64,000 nucleotides of DNA from Glaciecola sp964621345 (GTDB taxonomy: Bacteria; Pseudomonadota; Gammaproteobacteria; Enterobacterales; Alteromonadaceae), in NCBI GenBank assembly GCA_964621345.1, contig CAZUON010000001.1, positions 1 through 64,000 on the forward strand, in the 5' to 3' direction. Positions 42,888-52,055 of the stretch are shown one piece after another. Numbering within the stretch: the stretch's first letter is position 1; each line of letters starts with the position of its first letter. The position numbers were made by a program, and so were the translations under genes. The notes below the pieces were generated by a model. That model did no database searches and was not told the origin of the DNA. It saw only the letters and a list, made by a program, of their open reading frames with translations.

Positions 42888-44513
42888 ATGTTGCGTTTAA
42901 CTGAGATTAAGCTTCCTTTAAATCATGATGAAAATGCCGTTGAACAGGCTATTTTGGCAAAACTAAAGCTTGATAAAAACGAGTTAGCTTCTTTTAATAT
43001 GTTCAAACGCGGTTATGATGCGCGTAACAACAAAAATATACAGCTCATTTATACTCTTGATGTCGCACTGACCGAACTAGATAAAGAAAGCACCTTACTG
43101 CAAGAGTTTGCAGATGACCCCCATGTACGCCTCACTCCCGATATGAGCTATAAGTTTGTTGCCCAGGCGCCAGCTGAGCTTGAACATCGGCCCGTAGTGG
43201 TTGGGTTAGGGCCATGCGGTTTATTTTCGGCTTTAATTTTAGCGCAAATGGGCTTTAAACCGATTATTTTAGAGCGCGGCAAAGCCGTGCGCGAGCGTAC
43301 AAAAGACACCTTTGGGTTTTGGCGGAATAAACCCTTAAACCCCGAGTCGAATGTGCAGTTTGGTGAGGGGGGAGCTGGCACATTTTCAGATGGCAAGCTT
43401 TACAGCCAAGTAAAAGACCGCAAACACTATGGGCGCAAAGTGCTGCACGAATTTGTCGACGCTGGCGCACCTGAAGAAATTATGTACGTAAGTAAACCTC
43501 ATATTGGTACCTTTAAACTGGTGAATATGGTAGAGAAAATGCGCGAAAAAATCACAGCTCTAGGCGGTGAGTTTCGTTTTAGCACACGGGTTGAAAAACT
43601 AGATTTAGAAGAACTCAACGGTAAGCAAAGTATCAAAGGTTTGTATTTATCTGACGGTAAATATTTAGCCTGCAAACAGGTTATTTTAGCCATAGGACAC
43701 AGTGCGCGAGACACTTTTCAATCGCTCTACGAACAAGGGGTCTACATTGAATCTAAACCATTTTCTGTGGGCTTTCGCATTGAACATGAGCAAAGCATGA
43801 TTGACCAAGCACGTTTTGGTGAAAACGCGGGCAATCCGATTTTAGGTGCAGCTGATTACAAGCTTGTACATCATTGTAAAAATGGCCGCACGGTGTATAG
43901 CTTTTGTATGTGTCCGGGCGGCACTGTGGTAGCGGCGGCTTCTGAGCCGGGTCGGGTGGTTACAAATGGTATGAGTCAGTATTCTCGGCATGAGCGCAAT
44001 GCTAACAGCGCGATTGTAGTTGGGATCACGCCCGAAAAAGACTACCCGGGTGAGCCTTTGGCAGGAATAGAGTTACAACGCAAGTTAGAAGAATTGGCTT
44101 TTAAGGTAGGCGGTGAAAACTATCATGCCCCTGCACAATTGATTGGTGATTTTCTTGAAGGTAAGAGCAGCGAGGCCGTTGGCGACGTTAAGCCTTCATA
44201 TACACCAGGTATTACGCTAACCGATTTAAGCAAAGTGGTGCCTGATTTTGTTAGCCAAGCAATTCGCGAGGCTATTGTGGAATTTGAGCGCCAAATTAAA
44301 GGCTTTGCAAAGGCCGATGGTTTGTTAACCGGCGTAGAGACCCGCACATCGTCGCCGATTTGTATTAAACGAGATGCTGATTATCAAAGTGTGAATGTGA
44401 CAGGCTTATATCCGGCAGGTGAGGGCGCAGGTTACGCCGGCGGTATCTGGTCGGCGGGTATTGACGGTATTCGAGTGGCAGAGGCGCTTGCACTTGCTTA
44501 TGAAGATGCTTAA
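42888..44513 (+). CDS. FAD-dependent oxidoreductase (COG2509 type)
   Basis: A 541-residue flavoprotein. The N-terminal domain MLRLTEIKLPLNHDE is the family's usual beginning, which places the start at ATG 42888 rather than the TTG at 42846. The FAD-binding Rossmann motif is VVVGLGPCGLFSALILAQMG with ERGKAVRERT; NVQFGEGGAGTFSDGKLYSQ is the family signature; the C-terminus has GLYPAGEGAGYAGGIWSAGIDGIRVAEA. These proteins resemble electron-transfer or tRNA-related dehydrogenases but are uncharacterised. Confidence 0.88.
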   Translation: MLRLTEIKLPLNHDENAVEQAILAKLKLDKNELASFNMFKRGYDARNNKNIQLIYTLDVALTELDKESTLLQEFADDPHVRLTPDMSYKFVAQAPAELEHRPVVVGLGPCGLFSALILAQMGFKPIILERGKAVRERTKDTFGFWRNKPLNPESNVQFGEGGAGTFSDGKLYSQVKDRKHYGRKVLHEFVDAGAPEEIMYVSKPHIGTFKLVNMVEKMREKITALGGEFRFSTRVEKLDLEELNGKQSIKGLYLSDGKYLACKQVILAIGHSARDTFQSLYEQGVYIESKPFSVGFRIEHEQSMIDQARFGENAGNPILGAADYKLVHHCKNGRTVYSFCMCPGGTVVAAASEPGRVVTNGMSQYSRHERNANSAIVVGITPEKDYPGEPLAGIELQRKLEELAFKVGGENYHAPAQLIGDFLEGKSSEAVGDVKPSYTPGITLTDLSKVVPDFVSQAIREAIVEFERQIKGFAKADGLLTGVETRTSSPICIKRDADYQSVNVTGLYPAGEGAGYAGGIWSAGIDGIRVAEALALAYEDA

Positions 44514-44532
44514 AGCACTGTAACACTGTTCT

Positions 44533-44971
44533 TTCAAACCACCGCAACATGATTCCTTCAAACCACCGCAACATGATTCCTTCAAACCACTGTCATTCCT
44601 GCGTAGGCAGGAATCTCCTAATTCGACCGCTGTTGTTTGTTGGGGGTACCGGCCTTCGCCGGCATGACGGCGANNNNNNNNNNNNNNNNNNNNNNNNNNN
44701 NNNNNNNNNNNNNNNNNNNNNNNNNNNNNNNNNNNNNNNNNNNNNNNNNNNNNNNNNNNNNNNNNNNNNNNNNTAATTCGACCGCTGTTGTTTGTTGGGG
44801 GTACCGGCCTTCGCCGGCATGACGGCGAGCGGGGGAAGGCGGTATGTAGCTGCGCAAGCTTCAAACCACCGCAACATGATTCCTTCAAACCACTGTCATT
44901 CCTGCGTAGGCAGGAATCTCCTAATTCGACCGCTGTTGTTTGTTGGGGGTACCGGCCTTCGCCGGCATGAC
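44533..44971. repeat. REP/BIME-type repeat array interrupted by a gap
   Basis: A 148-bp unit recurs (44774-44921, then from 44922; another copy starts at 44619 and enters the gap). Each unit holds palindrome P1 (GTCATTCCTGC-GTAG-GCAGGAAT core, at 44592-44617 and 44895-44920) and palindrome P2 (CCGGC-CTTC-GCCGG core, at 44646-44668, 44801-44823 and 44949-44971). P1 starts with GTCAT and P2 ends with ATGAC, so the two are inverted partners, as in bacterial interspersed mosaic elements. A 24-bp repeat beginning TTCAAACCACCGCAAC occurs at 44533, 44557 and 44860. No coding sequence is credible here. Confidence 0.88.
44674..44773. other. Assembly gap of 100 N
   Basis: Exactly 100 undetermined bases, a conventional scaffold gap of unknown true length, located inside the repeat array. 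The number of repeat units is therefore unknown. Confidence 0.99.
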
Positions 44972-45009
44972 GGCGATTTGGTGGGAAAGGGTATTATCTA
45001 CTTGCGCCC

Positions 45010-46983
45010 CTAAAACGACAGATCAAACATTTCAGCCGGTCGGCTATTGTTGATTTGGCAAGCATTTGTGATCACCTCATAGCTTTGGGTACCCATTATT
45101 TTGTAGTTATTTGATAAGTAAAACAATGCCTTGCCATTTTTAACCACGATTGGTGGATAAGCAGCGTTAGGGTTGGTGTGACTGTAATTGCTCTCGATAT
45201 CACCATAGATGCCACCGCTGTTATGTATGCTCTTCTCGCTTGCACCGCTTCCAAGGCTATTCCCAGTATTTAACACACTCTCGCTTGCCTCAGAACTACC
45301 TAAAAAGCCTAAATACTCACGTTTTTCTGTTGAGCCATAAATACGAGCTCCGTCAATATCGCTGCAATTTAAAAGCGTGGGATTTGGCTTGTATTCTGAC
45401 GATTTTGACAAGTTAGAAAGATAGCCTCCTGGCGCCTCTAGAAGATTCATCACCCGAGAGGCTCTCTGGCTCACTACTTCTAAGTGCCATTTACCTTTGC
45501 CGTCACCAATTGAACCTTTAAGTCCGATGCTTGCGTTCCCATATTCCAAATCTTGTGCACTTAGGGTTATGCTTTGTTGCCCTGGCACATCAATCGTGGC
45601 CGCTGATACCGACGATGCACCCTTATCATCAACGCCCTCAATGGTGAATGTATTGGTATTTGACGACAAATTAATTAAGCGTAATTTACTTACCTGATTA
45701 TAGTTTGAACCAGGGTTAAATATGGGGATGTTGTGCACGCGGCCATATTCGCTTTGCGTAACCGCGTCTACTTGGGTTAAAAAGCCATCGGGTGTGCGAA
45801 TATAGCCCGATACTTCAATTTCAGCATCGCTGTATACCTTGATTCTCCAAGCGCCATTCCCAGTGCCAAAGGCCCCTCGCAAGTCTTTACCTTCATTGCC
45901 ATATTCAAAATCATTCGAATTGAGCTGCTTAGAGGCAAAGGGACCGAGGGAGAAATGAATAACTTGGTCGCCCTCGTTGCCAGCATCGTCGTGACCATAA
46001 ATATAGCCATTCACCACGCCTACTTTTTGGTTGCGCAGCCTTACAAAACCTTGTTGTAAATCATTACTTGCCGCGGGCACTAGATCAACAGACTGCAGGT
46101 ATTTAAACTCTCTGTCCTCTTGAGCAGCTTCACCGTACATTGACTGTAGCGCAAAAATGTCTTGTGGCGACATGCTGCGCCCACCTAGTGGAGCGTTATA
46201 GTCGCCTTTCTTTACAATGGTTGGCTCACCGTTAACTGAAAAGCTAACGCGTCGATATTGCATCACCGATAAATAATCATAATCTCCAACGTTAATACCG
46301 TTGTTTACGTACTGGCTAAAGTTATCTTCTTGGCCTACTACAACATTCTCCATCAGTATATCAACGTATTTATCTCGGTCAGATCTTGAATGCTCATGCC
46401 AAAACCCGAGAGCATGAAGCAATTCGTGTTGAATGACTCTAGTGGTAAAACAATTTGATGCTAAGGATAGTCTTTGCGGACCGCCAATCCTCCCAATATA
46501 TGAACTACACCCCGCATCATCATCAAAAGAGATATAATCATCTTGGTCTGTGCGTTCAACAAATTTTATTTTCGCGACTTGTTCTATCTGACGCATAGAC
46601 TCACTGATTTTATTTTTGTTGAAATCAGAATAGTCAACGTCGTATTGATAATAAACAATACCGTCTGTCCATCTACTGCTGTTTCGAGAGCGAATAACCG
46701 CATCAGCTTTCCCCGATTCAGCATTAGCGGTTCGAGAAGAAGGAGCTAATAAGATGTCTCCTTCAAATACTAGGTGCTTATGTTTTTCAACTGCCCTTAA
46801 CGTTTTATCAATCACATTTCCGTATTCATCCAGTGCTCTAACGTTCACCTCAACAGAATGATCATGATTACCGACTGCCAAGCCTTGTGTAATATTAAAC
46901 AAACATAAAGTAAGTACAAATAAGCAAGTCCAATACTTATTCGCGTATGAAAAAAGGCGATAATTCGACGACACTGTACGCAT
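45010..46983 (-). CDS. Secreted astacin-family (M12A) metallopeptidase
   Basis: A 657-residue exported protein with a signal peptide (hydrophobic about 18-34). A propeptide region precedes the catalytic domain (about 95-285). Its zinc site is HELLHALGFWHEHSRSDRD at residues 186-204, the full astacin HExxHxxGxxHExxRxDRD motif; the Met-turn is SVMQY. The C-terminal half has two related domains of about 100 residues, each with an xEYGN...GxxG(S/A)xGxGxGxW core (near 372-392 and 472-495), then a C-terminal region with YLGFLGSSEASESVLN and PPIVV. It probably degrades extracellular protein. It lies next to the REP array, consistent with an accessory gene. Confidence 0.88.
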   Translation of the reverse strand: MRTVSSNYRLFSYANKYWTCLFVLTLCLFNITQGLAVGNHDHSVEVNVRALDEYGNVIDKTLRAVEKHKHLVFEGDILLAPSSRTANAESGKADAVIRSRNSSRWTDGIVYYQYDVDYSDFNKNKISESMRQIEQVAKIKFVERTDQDDYISFDDDAGCSSYIGRIGGPQRLSLASNCFTTRVIQHELLHALGFWHEHSRSDRDKYVDILMENVVVGQEDNFSQYVNNGINVGDYDYLSVMQYRRVSFSVNGEPTIVKKGDYNAPLGGRSMSPQDIFALQSMYGEAAQEDREFKYLQSVDLVPAASNDLQQGFVRLRNQKVGVVNGYIYGHDDAGNEGDQVIHFSLGPFASKQLNSNDFEYGNEGKDLRGAFGTGNGAWRIKVYSDAEIEVSGYIRTPDGFLTQVDAVTQSEYGRVHNIPIFNPGSNYNQVSKLRLINLSSNTNTFTIEGVDDKGASSVSAATIDVPGQQSITLSAQDLEYGNASIGLKGSIGDGKGKWHLEVVSQRASRVMNLLEAPGGYLSNLSKSSEYKPNPTLLNCSDIDGARIYGSTEKREYLGFLGSSEASESVLNTGNSLGSGASEKSIHNSGGIYGDIESNYSHTNPNAAYPPIVVKNGKALFYLSNNYKIMGTQSYEVITNACQINNSRPAEMFDLSF

Positions 46984-47266
46984 AAAAGACTCATCATAAT
47001 TGGTATCTCACTGCGCGTCATGAAAGACCAAAGCAATTGAGATAATTCAACAGGGTATGGTATGTAATCTACCGTTGGACAGATAGTAGAATAGAAGGGA
47101 ATGGTCTTGCGTATGCAAACTTAATACGAGGTATGAAGTACAAAAAGGTATGAAAAACGATAAAAGGAATGAGTCTGGCGTTTGTTAACGATTAAAACGC
47201 AGGAGCAGTGTCGAAATGAAAGCCAGTAAAACTCGATTCACTGCTGGCGTATAGAGCTTGTTCGTT

Positions 47267-47809
47267 TTATTGCAGTGTAACCCAATTTAATTCAAATGAT
47301 TCATCGTTAATAATGACATAAATAGTCTGTCCGGTGATTGTGAGCGTGATGTCCATAGTACGACTCGCATGAGCACTTATTTCCTGAATACTTTCCCAAT
47401 CAAACTGTAAAACCTTTATGGGTAATGCGGATAACTGGACTTGAGATTGCTGCCACCACACATCTGACTTTGAATTAAATGAGTACACTAGCGTTTCTTT
47501 AGCAAGGCGGCATGCTTTTTTCATCCGCTCAAAGCTAGGCTCACCTATATCAATCCATAATTGCAGTTGGTCGTCCAAACTCTTAAGCCAAATATCAGGC
47601 TCGTCTACTGAGCTAAGGCCTTTAGTGAAAGCCAGTAGTTTATCCTTGTCGTTTGCGCAGTGGATGCAATAAGCCATAACACGGGTCATCATGCGCTCGA
47701 TGTTTTCTGAAGGGTGCTGAGCAACAGTTAATTGTAATGCGTCGTAGTGGTCATGATTAAAATCCGATAAGGCAATTTTAAATTTATAAATGGTTGGCTT
47801 TAATGCCAT
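47267..47809 (-). CDS. yaeQ: YaeQ family protein
   Basis: A 180-residue protein matching the YaeQ family along its length: MALKPTIYKFKIALSDFN start, LQLTVAQHPSENIERMMTRVMAYC, PDIWLKSLDDQLQLWIDIGEPS and the C-terminal beta part. YaeQ has a PD-(D/E)XK nuclease-like fold; the function is not established, though E. coli YaeQ has been linked to suppression of hemolysin defects. The 283 bp between it and the astacin gene show no clear feature. Confidence 0.92.
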   Translation of the reverse strand: MALKPTIYKFKIALSDFNHDHYDALQLTVAQHPSENIERMMTRVMAYCIHCANDKDKLLAFTKGLSSVDEPDIWLKSLDDQLQLWIDIGEPSFERMKKACRLAKETLVYSFNSKSDVWWQQSQVQLSALPIKVLQFDWESIQEISAHASRTMDITLTITGQTIYVIINDESFELNWVTLQ

Positions 47810-48183
47810 GTGAGCTTAGTTCCCGATGAGTTATGAATGCGCCACGGAGTATGAAGCAGAAAATCTACAGATCCAAGTAAATCTGATTGTTTACATATGT
47901 AAGAGTAAATCCGACATAATCCCTAGCAATCACCATAACAAAAATCTCGTCATCTCAAACTTAATTTGGGATCTCCTTGGAACACGCCGATGTCTTTTGA
48001 TGACGTGAACCGGACGAAACTAACACCCGAAATCCACGTCAATTCAACAGTACATTTATTCTATTTTTAATCGATGACGGTGGGATATATCAACAGCGCA
48101 TTTATTAACGTCCCACCACATGCTCGCTGATGCTTACTAATAAACGAACGAGTGGAAGATTATAACCACGCATTCCATCATTT
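47810..48183. other. Intergenic region with REP-like palindromes, no credible gene
   Basis: 374 bp between yaeQ and the acyltransferase gene. Contains a REP-like hairpin at 47952-47972 (ATCTCAAA / TTTGGGAT, 5-nt loop, one G-T pair) of a different type from the array at 44.5 kb, and a distant inverted repeat GGTGGGA (48079-48085) / TCCCACC (48111-48117). A short open frame at 47826-48008 has no ribosome binding site or recognisable content. Confidence 0.6.
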
Positions 48184-49323
48184 TTACGACCGTACATGAT
48201 CTAGTGCTTTTAACCCAAAGAAGTAACGAAAAATCGACACACGACTGACCACAAAGTAGCAAATTAGGCTACATAGCAATAGAGAAGAAAACAACAAACT
48301 AATCGACTTAAGTGCAATACCTGCATGCCATTGCACAATGAAGTAAGCGAGTACGACAATGACAGTTTGATGGATAATGTAAAAAGGATAAATAATTTCA
48401 TTGGCTGCCCGCAAGCAACTCGGGCTACTTTTACACCACGCCTGAGCATAGCCTAGCAAAACTAATATACCTGACCACGTGAGCATCGTGCACAATATCC
48501 ACCATATTTGCCAGCGCATTTCTAGCGATACGTGCGCGTCAATATTAGGTCGAAAATAGTAGGCATAAAACAATACTGAGCAAAACAAAAACCAGCCTAA
48601 GTTGATTCGACGATATTTGGCAATGCCGTGCCAAATCTTTGCTCTACTCATACAAAGAAAGCCTAAAATGAAAATAAACAAATAAAACATCGATACCGAA
48701 ACGTTCTCGATGGCCAAACTTTGAGAGGGAGAAATAAGTTTGAGCATACTACGAAGAGCAGCTAATAAAATAGCGATGCTGAATAGTCCGTGTTTATGAG
48801 AGCTAAACCTTTCAAGCAGATTCAGAAACCGACTCCCTTTGGTGGTGTTGAGTAGTCTGTCAGCAGGAAGTGCTATCGCCATAAATACTATCAAAAATTC
48901 AATAAACCAGAGGTGGTTGACCTGAAACGAAAATGCCAAGTGTGCATAAGCATCTATGATGTTGTTGTAACTATCGATATTCTCAATATAATTTTGTGGC
49001 GGCACTATCAGTATCATACCGACTAAAAAAGGAATGAAGAGGCGATGGAACTTGCTGCAAATAAATTGTGTAAAAGTAACTTTGTTGAGTAACAACAAAC
49101 AACCTGCTCCGGCAATAAAAAACAAAGTGGGTAGTCTAAGCTGTTCAAAATATACCATTATGTTATCGAGTAACTTGCTCGATTCTGCGTTCATAACATG
49201 CCAACCATCGCCGTTAAATGGCATAAAAACATGGTGCATAAAAACTGCTAGTATTAAAAAAATACGCAAATAATCTAATTCAGCATAACGGGTTTGCGCT
49301 TTAAGTTTTTGCTTCCTTTGCAT
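48184..49323 (-). CDS. Acyltransferase 3 family membrane protein (OpgC-like)
   Basis: A 379-residue integral membrane protein with about ten hydrophobic segments. The start RYAELDYLRIFLILAVFMHHVF with the catalytic-type histidine is the acyltransferase-3/OpgC signature, and LPTLFFIAGAG and NHLWFIEFLIVFM follow. Members acylate sugars of glucans, polysaccharides or glycolipids. A ribosome binding site (GAGG, 6-nt spacing) precedes the ATG. The gene is divergent from the LytTR regulator with 94 bp between starts, so it is a likely target of that regulator. Confidence 0.87.
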   Translation of the reverse strand: MQRKQKLKAQTRYAELDYLRIFLILAVFMHHVFMPFNGDGWHVMNAESSKLLDNIMVYFEQLRLPTLFFIAGAGCLLLLNKVTFTQFICSKFHRLFIPFLVGMILIVPPQNYIENIDSYNNIIDAYAHLAFSFQVNHLWFIEFLIVFMAIALPADRLLNTTKGSRFLNLLERFSSHKHGLFSIAILLAALRSMLKLISPSQSLAIENVSVSMFYLFIFILGFLCMSRAKIWHGIAKYRRINLGWFLFCSVLFYAYYFRPNIDAHVSLEMRWQIWWILCTMLTWSGILVLLGYAQAWCKSSPSCLRAANEIIYPFYIIHQTVIVVLAYFIVQWHAGIALKSISLLFSSLLLCSLICYFVVSRVSIFRYFFGLKALDHVRS

Positions 49324-49417
49324 GACTGTCCTCTTTAAATCTGTATAGCCTTGTTTAAACTGTTGTCAGTGGTAGAGTGGTGAAAAAGTTCCTGATTGAA
49401 CAGCGTAGAATGCTGGC

Positions 49418-50329
49418 ATGACTGGGCTAAGTGATAAGCGGTGGAATACTGGGATGAATGAAACCAAGCCAAAACTCTTTATAGCGTTTAATAAGCGCCC
49501 ACAGGTTTATGTGATCTGTGCATTGGGCATTTACATGCTGATCAACAACACGATTAACGCCACGTCTGATTGGATGGAAGCGACTCGTAATGATGTTGTG
49601 CCACAAATCAGTTTATGGGAACCCTTTGCTTGGGAATACACGAGTGCTCTGAGTCACTTAATTTTGCTACCGTTGCTGTTTTGGTGGTTCGCCTTTGTCC
49701 CTTTTAATCTAGGTCGTTTGATACGTTTTATAAGCCTAAATCTTATTGCTACCGTAATATTTTCGGCTTTGCATGTGGCTTTAATGGTGACGTTCAGAGA
49801 AGGCATTTACTGGTTAATGGGCACAAATTATAATTTTGGAGATATCTTCACCGAGTTTTTTTACGAATACCGTAAAGACGCTTGGGGTTATTTATTTTTC
49901 ATGTTGATATTTTATGCTTTTCGGTTCATTCACAGCCGTTTAATGGGCGAGGCGAGTTTAATATCTCAGCAGAACGAGCCTAAAGGCCAATTACAAGATA
50001 ATGCTCCCGAGCATTTTTTGGTAAAGAAACTCGACAAAGAATATTTAGTGAAAGTCACTGATATCGAGTGGTTAGAAGCTGCTGGTAACTATGTTAATTT
50101 GCATGCAGGCGGTCGTATCTATCCATTGCGTTCTGTGCTGTCTAAACTGCTACCTAGACTAGCAAGCAAAGGATTCATACAAATTCACCGCTCCTACGGC
50201 GTGAACCTGAACAAAATTGAAAGCGTGACTTCTCTGCCTTCCGGGGATGGCGAGGTCCTTTTAATTAGCGGTAAAAGCTTGAATTTATCGCGCCGTTACA
50301 AAGAAGCATTTAAAAACAAATTTAAATAA
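49418..50329 (+). CDS. Membrane-anchored LytTR-family transcriptional regulator
   Basis: A 303-residue regulator with four hydrophobic segments in the first 180 residues (about 32-50, 72-92, 105-125, 150-170) and a C-terminal LytTR DNA-binding domain (about 205-303): FLVKKLDKEYLVKVTDIEWLEAAGNYVNLH, then FIQIHRSYGVNLNKIESV. No receiver domain is present, so the signal is probably sensed in the membrane part. ATG at 49454 is an alternative start. Its divergent partner is the acyltransferase. Confidence 0.87.
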   Translation: MTGLSDKRWNTGMNETKPKLFIAFNKRPQVYVICALGIYMLINNTINATSDWMEATRNDVVPQISLWEPFAWEYTSALSHLILLPLLFWWFAFVPFNLGRLIRFISLNLIATVIFSALHVALMVTFREGIYWLMGTNYNFGDIFTEFFYEYRKDAWGYLFFMLIFYAFRFIHSRLMGEASLISQQNEPKGQLQDNAPEHFLVKKLDKEYLVKVTDIEWLEAAGNYVNLHAGGRIYPLRSVLSKLLPRLASKGFIQIHRSYGVNLNKIESVTSLPSGDGEVLLISGKSLNLSRRYKEAFKNKFK

Positions 50330-50345
50330 GTAATGGTAAAGAGAC

Positions 50346-50370
50346 TGGAGACCATCGATTGGCATCTCCA
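50346..50370. terminator. Stem-loop between the LytTR and DUF3750 genes
   Basis: TGGAGA (50346-50351) / TCTCCA (50365-50370) with an inner CCA/TGG pairing and a two-base bulge. Lies between convergent genes; no strong T-run. Confidence 0.3.
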
Positions 50371-50406
50371 TCCTTGATTATGCTATTTGCTTTACATTAG
50401 CCCCTT

Positions 50407-50970
50407 TTATTCATTTGCGTAGCCGCTGCCTATGGCTCTGAATGGCATGTCGAGTTCCAGTTCAGGGACTTGTAGGCCAATCCAAGCAGGAAAGGTATTG
50501 CTGTTCGGGCCGGGGACGAGGGTGTAGGTGTTTTTATGTGGGTATTTGTCGATAGCGGCAAGAATTTGCGGGATTAATACATCTGCTTTACTTCCCGTGA
50601 TGGATAAAAATTTATCCGGCTTTGAGCCATACCAATATCGGTCAGGGGTTTTAGTTTTAAAAGACCGTATTGCCGGCCGACCGTTTTCAACGCCCCAACC
50701 AACGACTTCGTATACCGTGTACTCGTCTTCGTTTTGGCTTTTTAAAGCAAACCATGTATGTACTGCAAACCATCCTCGCCAGCTAAATGCGTCTGCTGCG
50801 TAAAATTCGATAACTGCTTCTTGAGTAGATGGGTCCGTTGCAATGCCTGCGGGCTCTCGCGAGGCTTCACTCCAATGAGTATTTGAGCAGCTACTTAGTA
50901 TCAATATGAATGCAATAAGAGGAAGTTTTATAAAAATGTGCTGATTAAACTGCAATTTATTTTTTCTCAT
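50407..50970 (-). CDS. DUF3750 family lipoprotein
   Basis: A 187-residue protein from ATG 50970, where a signal peptide with lipobox LSSC (FIKLPLIAFILILSSC) begins; the open frame continues back to 51114 but that extension adds a second hydrophobic stretch. DUF3750 markers are WRGWFAVHTWFALK, YEVVGWG, PDRYWYGSKPD and PGPNSNTFPAWI. The family function is unknown; the PNSNT segment suggests a cysteine-peptidase-like or NlpC-like fold but this is not established. Its start faces the operator repeats at 51122-51179. Confidence 0.83.
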   Translation of the reverse strand: MRKNKLQFNQHIFIKLPLIAFILILSSCSNTHWSEASREPAGIATDPSTQEAVIEFYAADAFSWRGWFAVHTWFALKSQNEDEYTVYEVVGWGVENGRPAIRSFKTKTPDRYWYGSKPDKFLSITGSKADVLIPQILAAIDKYPHKNTYTLVPGPNSNTFPAWIGLQVPELELDMPFRAIGSGYANE

Positions 50971-51121
50971 CAGTATTCTTGAAATGTATAAATAGAGGGC
51001 GAATAGTGCCAATAACTCGAATACGGCACAAGCAAATTTAAATTCGTTAAAAAAATATTGTTTATATTCAGTGCTTTGCGATAAAAAAAGGCTGATATTA
51101 CCAATTTCCTTCAAAAAGCCT

Positions 51122-51179
51122 TGTAACCTAAGGGTATCATTGATACCTTAGGGTTACAGGTGGTAACCTAAAGGTATCA
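51122..51179. promoter_or_regulatory. Three operator-like repeats upstream of the membrane/XRE pair
   Basis: Three 17-bp sites of consensus GTAACCTAAGGTATCA: direct at 51123-51139, inverted at 51141-51157 and direct at 51163-51179. Each is an imperfect dyad with half sites GTAACC and GGTATC. They lie between the DUF3750 gene and the membrane-protein gene and fit an operator set for the XRE regulator encoded in the downstream operon. Confidence 0.7.
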
Positions 51180-51227
51180 ATCTGTTTGTAGAATGCATTG
51201 GATAACTCATATTAAAAGGAAGGATAA

Positions 51228-51689
51228 ATGAATACTAAATTGCTTAGCCCTGAACTCGAACAAGACTATTTCTCTTATAACAGTAAATTTTGTCTCTCGT
51301 TAGGATTTTTTTTATCGGTGCTTGTTGTTGATGATATAGCACAGGTAGTGTCGCAGGGGGGTATCTTCGCTGGTTTATTTTATTGTTTTGCGGCCTTAGG
51401 TGGTATTGCTGTTTTGTATCATTTGGCTATTGGCATCCGCTTCACCAAAGTTTCATTGTCTAAAACGGCATGGACTGGCACCTACAATGATGAATTTTTA
51501 AATACTGTGAACCTGATTGCATATAAGGTTGCATTTTTTGCAGTCATATTAGTTGCATTTGTCGGCATGGCAAGTGACGATATATTCCAAGGCATCATGG
51601 TACAAACCCTTTGTACCGGGCTTGTCGCAATAAGCCTAACCGCCTATGGGCTGACTGCGATTGTTCAGTTACGTGACAACGATGAATAA
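51228..51689 (+). CDS. Four-helix membrane protein paired with an XRE regulator
   Basis: A 153-residue membrane protein with four hydrophobic segments (about 22-42, 47-68, 96-116, 124-145) and no recognised family. AAGGAAGGA before the ATG is a strong ribosome binding site. The last codons overlap the XRE gene start by 8 bp, so the two are translationally coupled. This membrane-protein/HTH arrangement occurs in many bacteria; the membrane protein may signal to or sequester the regulator (inference). Confidence 0.7.
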   Translation: MNTKLLSPELEQDYFSYNSKFCLSLGFFLSVLVVDDIAQVVSQGGIFAGLFYCFAALGGIAVLYHLAIGIRFTKVSLSKTAWTGTYNDEFLNTVNLIAYKVAFFAVILVAFVGMASDDIFQGIMVQTLCTGLVAISLTAYGLTAIVQLRDNDE

Positions 51690-51894
51690 GGTACTAAACA
51701 ACACAATTGCCGTAAAACGAGCAGAGAGGGGCCTATCTCAACAAGAATTGGCAAGCGCGATTGGTGTGTCTAGAAAAACAATCAGTACTGTTGAGACAGG
51801 TCGCTTTACCCCCTCGGTTGTTATTGCCTTGAGCTTGGCAGCGTTTTTTGAAGTCAAGGTTGAGAATTTATTTGAGTTGAGCACTGATGAATAA
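51682..51894 (+). CDS. XRE-family transcriptional regulator
   Basis: A 70-residue, single-domain Cro/CI-type protein: NTIAVKRAERGLSQQELASA, IGVSRKTISTVETGRFTPSV and the C-terminal FFEVKVENLFEL. It belongs to the small YozG/PF01381-like group usually encoded with a membrane protein. The start at ATG 51682 is favoured over a frame extending to 51661. The triple operator repeat upstream of the operon is its probable binding site, giving autoregulation. Confidence 0.9.
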   Translation: MNKVLNNTIAVKRAERGLSQQELASAIGVSRKTISTVETGRFTPSVVIALSLAAFFEVKVENLFELSTDE

Positions 51895-51920
51895 AAATTA
51901 GCTGTGTAGGCATCAATATA

Positions 51921-51942
51921 TAGGCTTCTTCTGTGAAGCTTA
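51921..51942 (+). terminator. Possible terminator of the membrane/XRE operon
   Basis: TAGGCTTC (51921-51928) / GAAGCTTA (51935-51942), 8-bp stem with one G-T pair and a 6-nt loop, followed by TGTATTTT. Only a weak T-tract. Confidence 0.45.
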
Positions 51943-52055
51943 TGTATTTTGTAAAAAAAGCCAGTGTGGTAGCATTAAGGCTTGTTTTTGCTACGAAACG
52001 CTTTTTTAGTCGCGCTACTAACTAAGCATATTTACGTTTCCTTAAAAGGACTTCC

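Noticed and set aside
44533..44883. CRISPR-like repeats
   Set aside because: The 24-bp repeats are adjacent or spaced irregularly, are parts of a larger 148-bp unit, and have no unique spacers or cas genes.
44406..45013. Several open frames crossing the N run
   Set aside because: They consist of repeat sequence and undetermined bases in multiple frames; no real gene.
47826..48008. 60-codon frame between yaeQ and the acyltransferase gene
   Set aside because: No ribosome binding site and it crosses a REP-like palindrome; no recognisable protein features.
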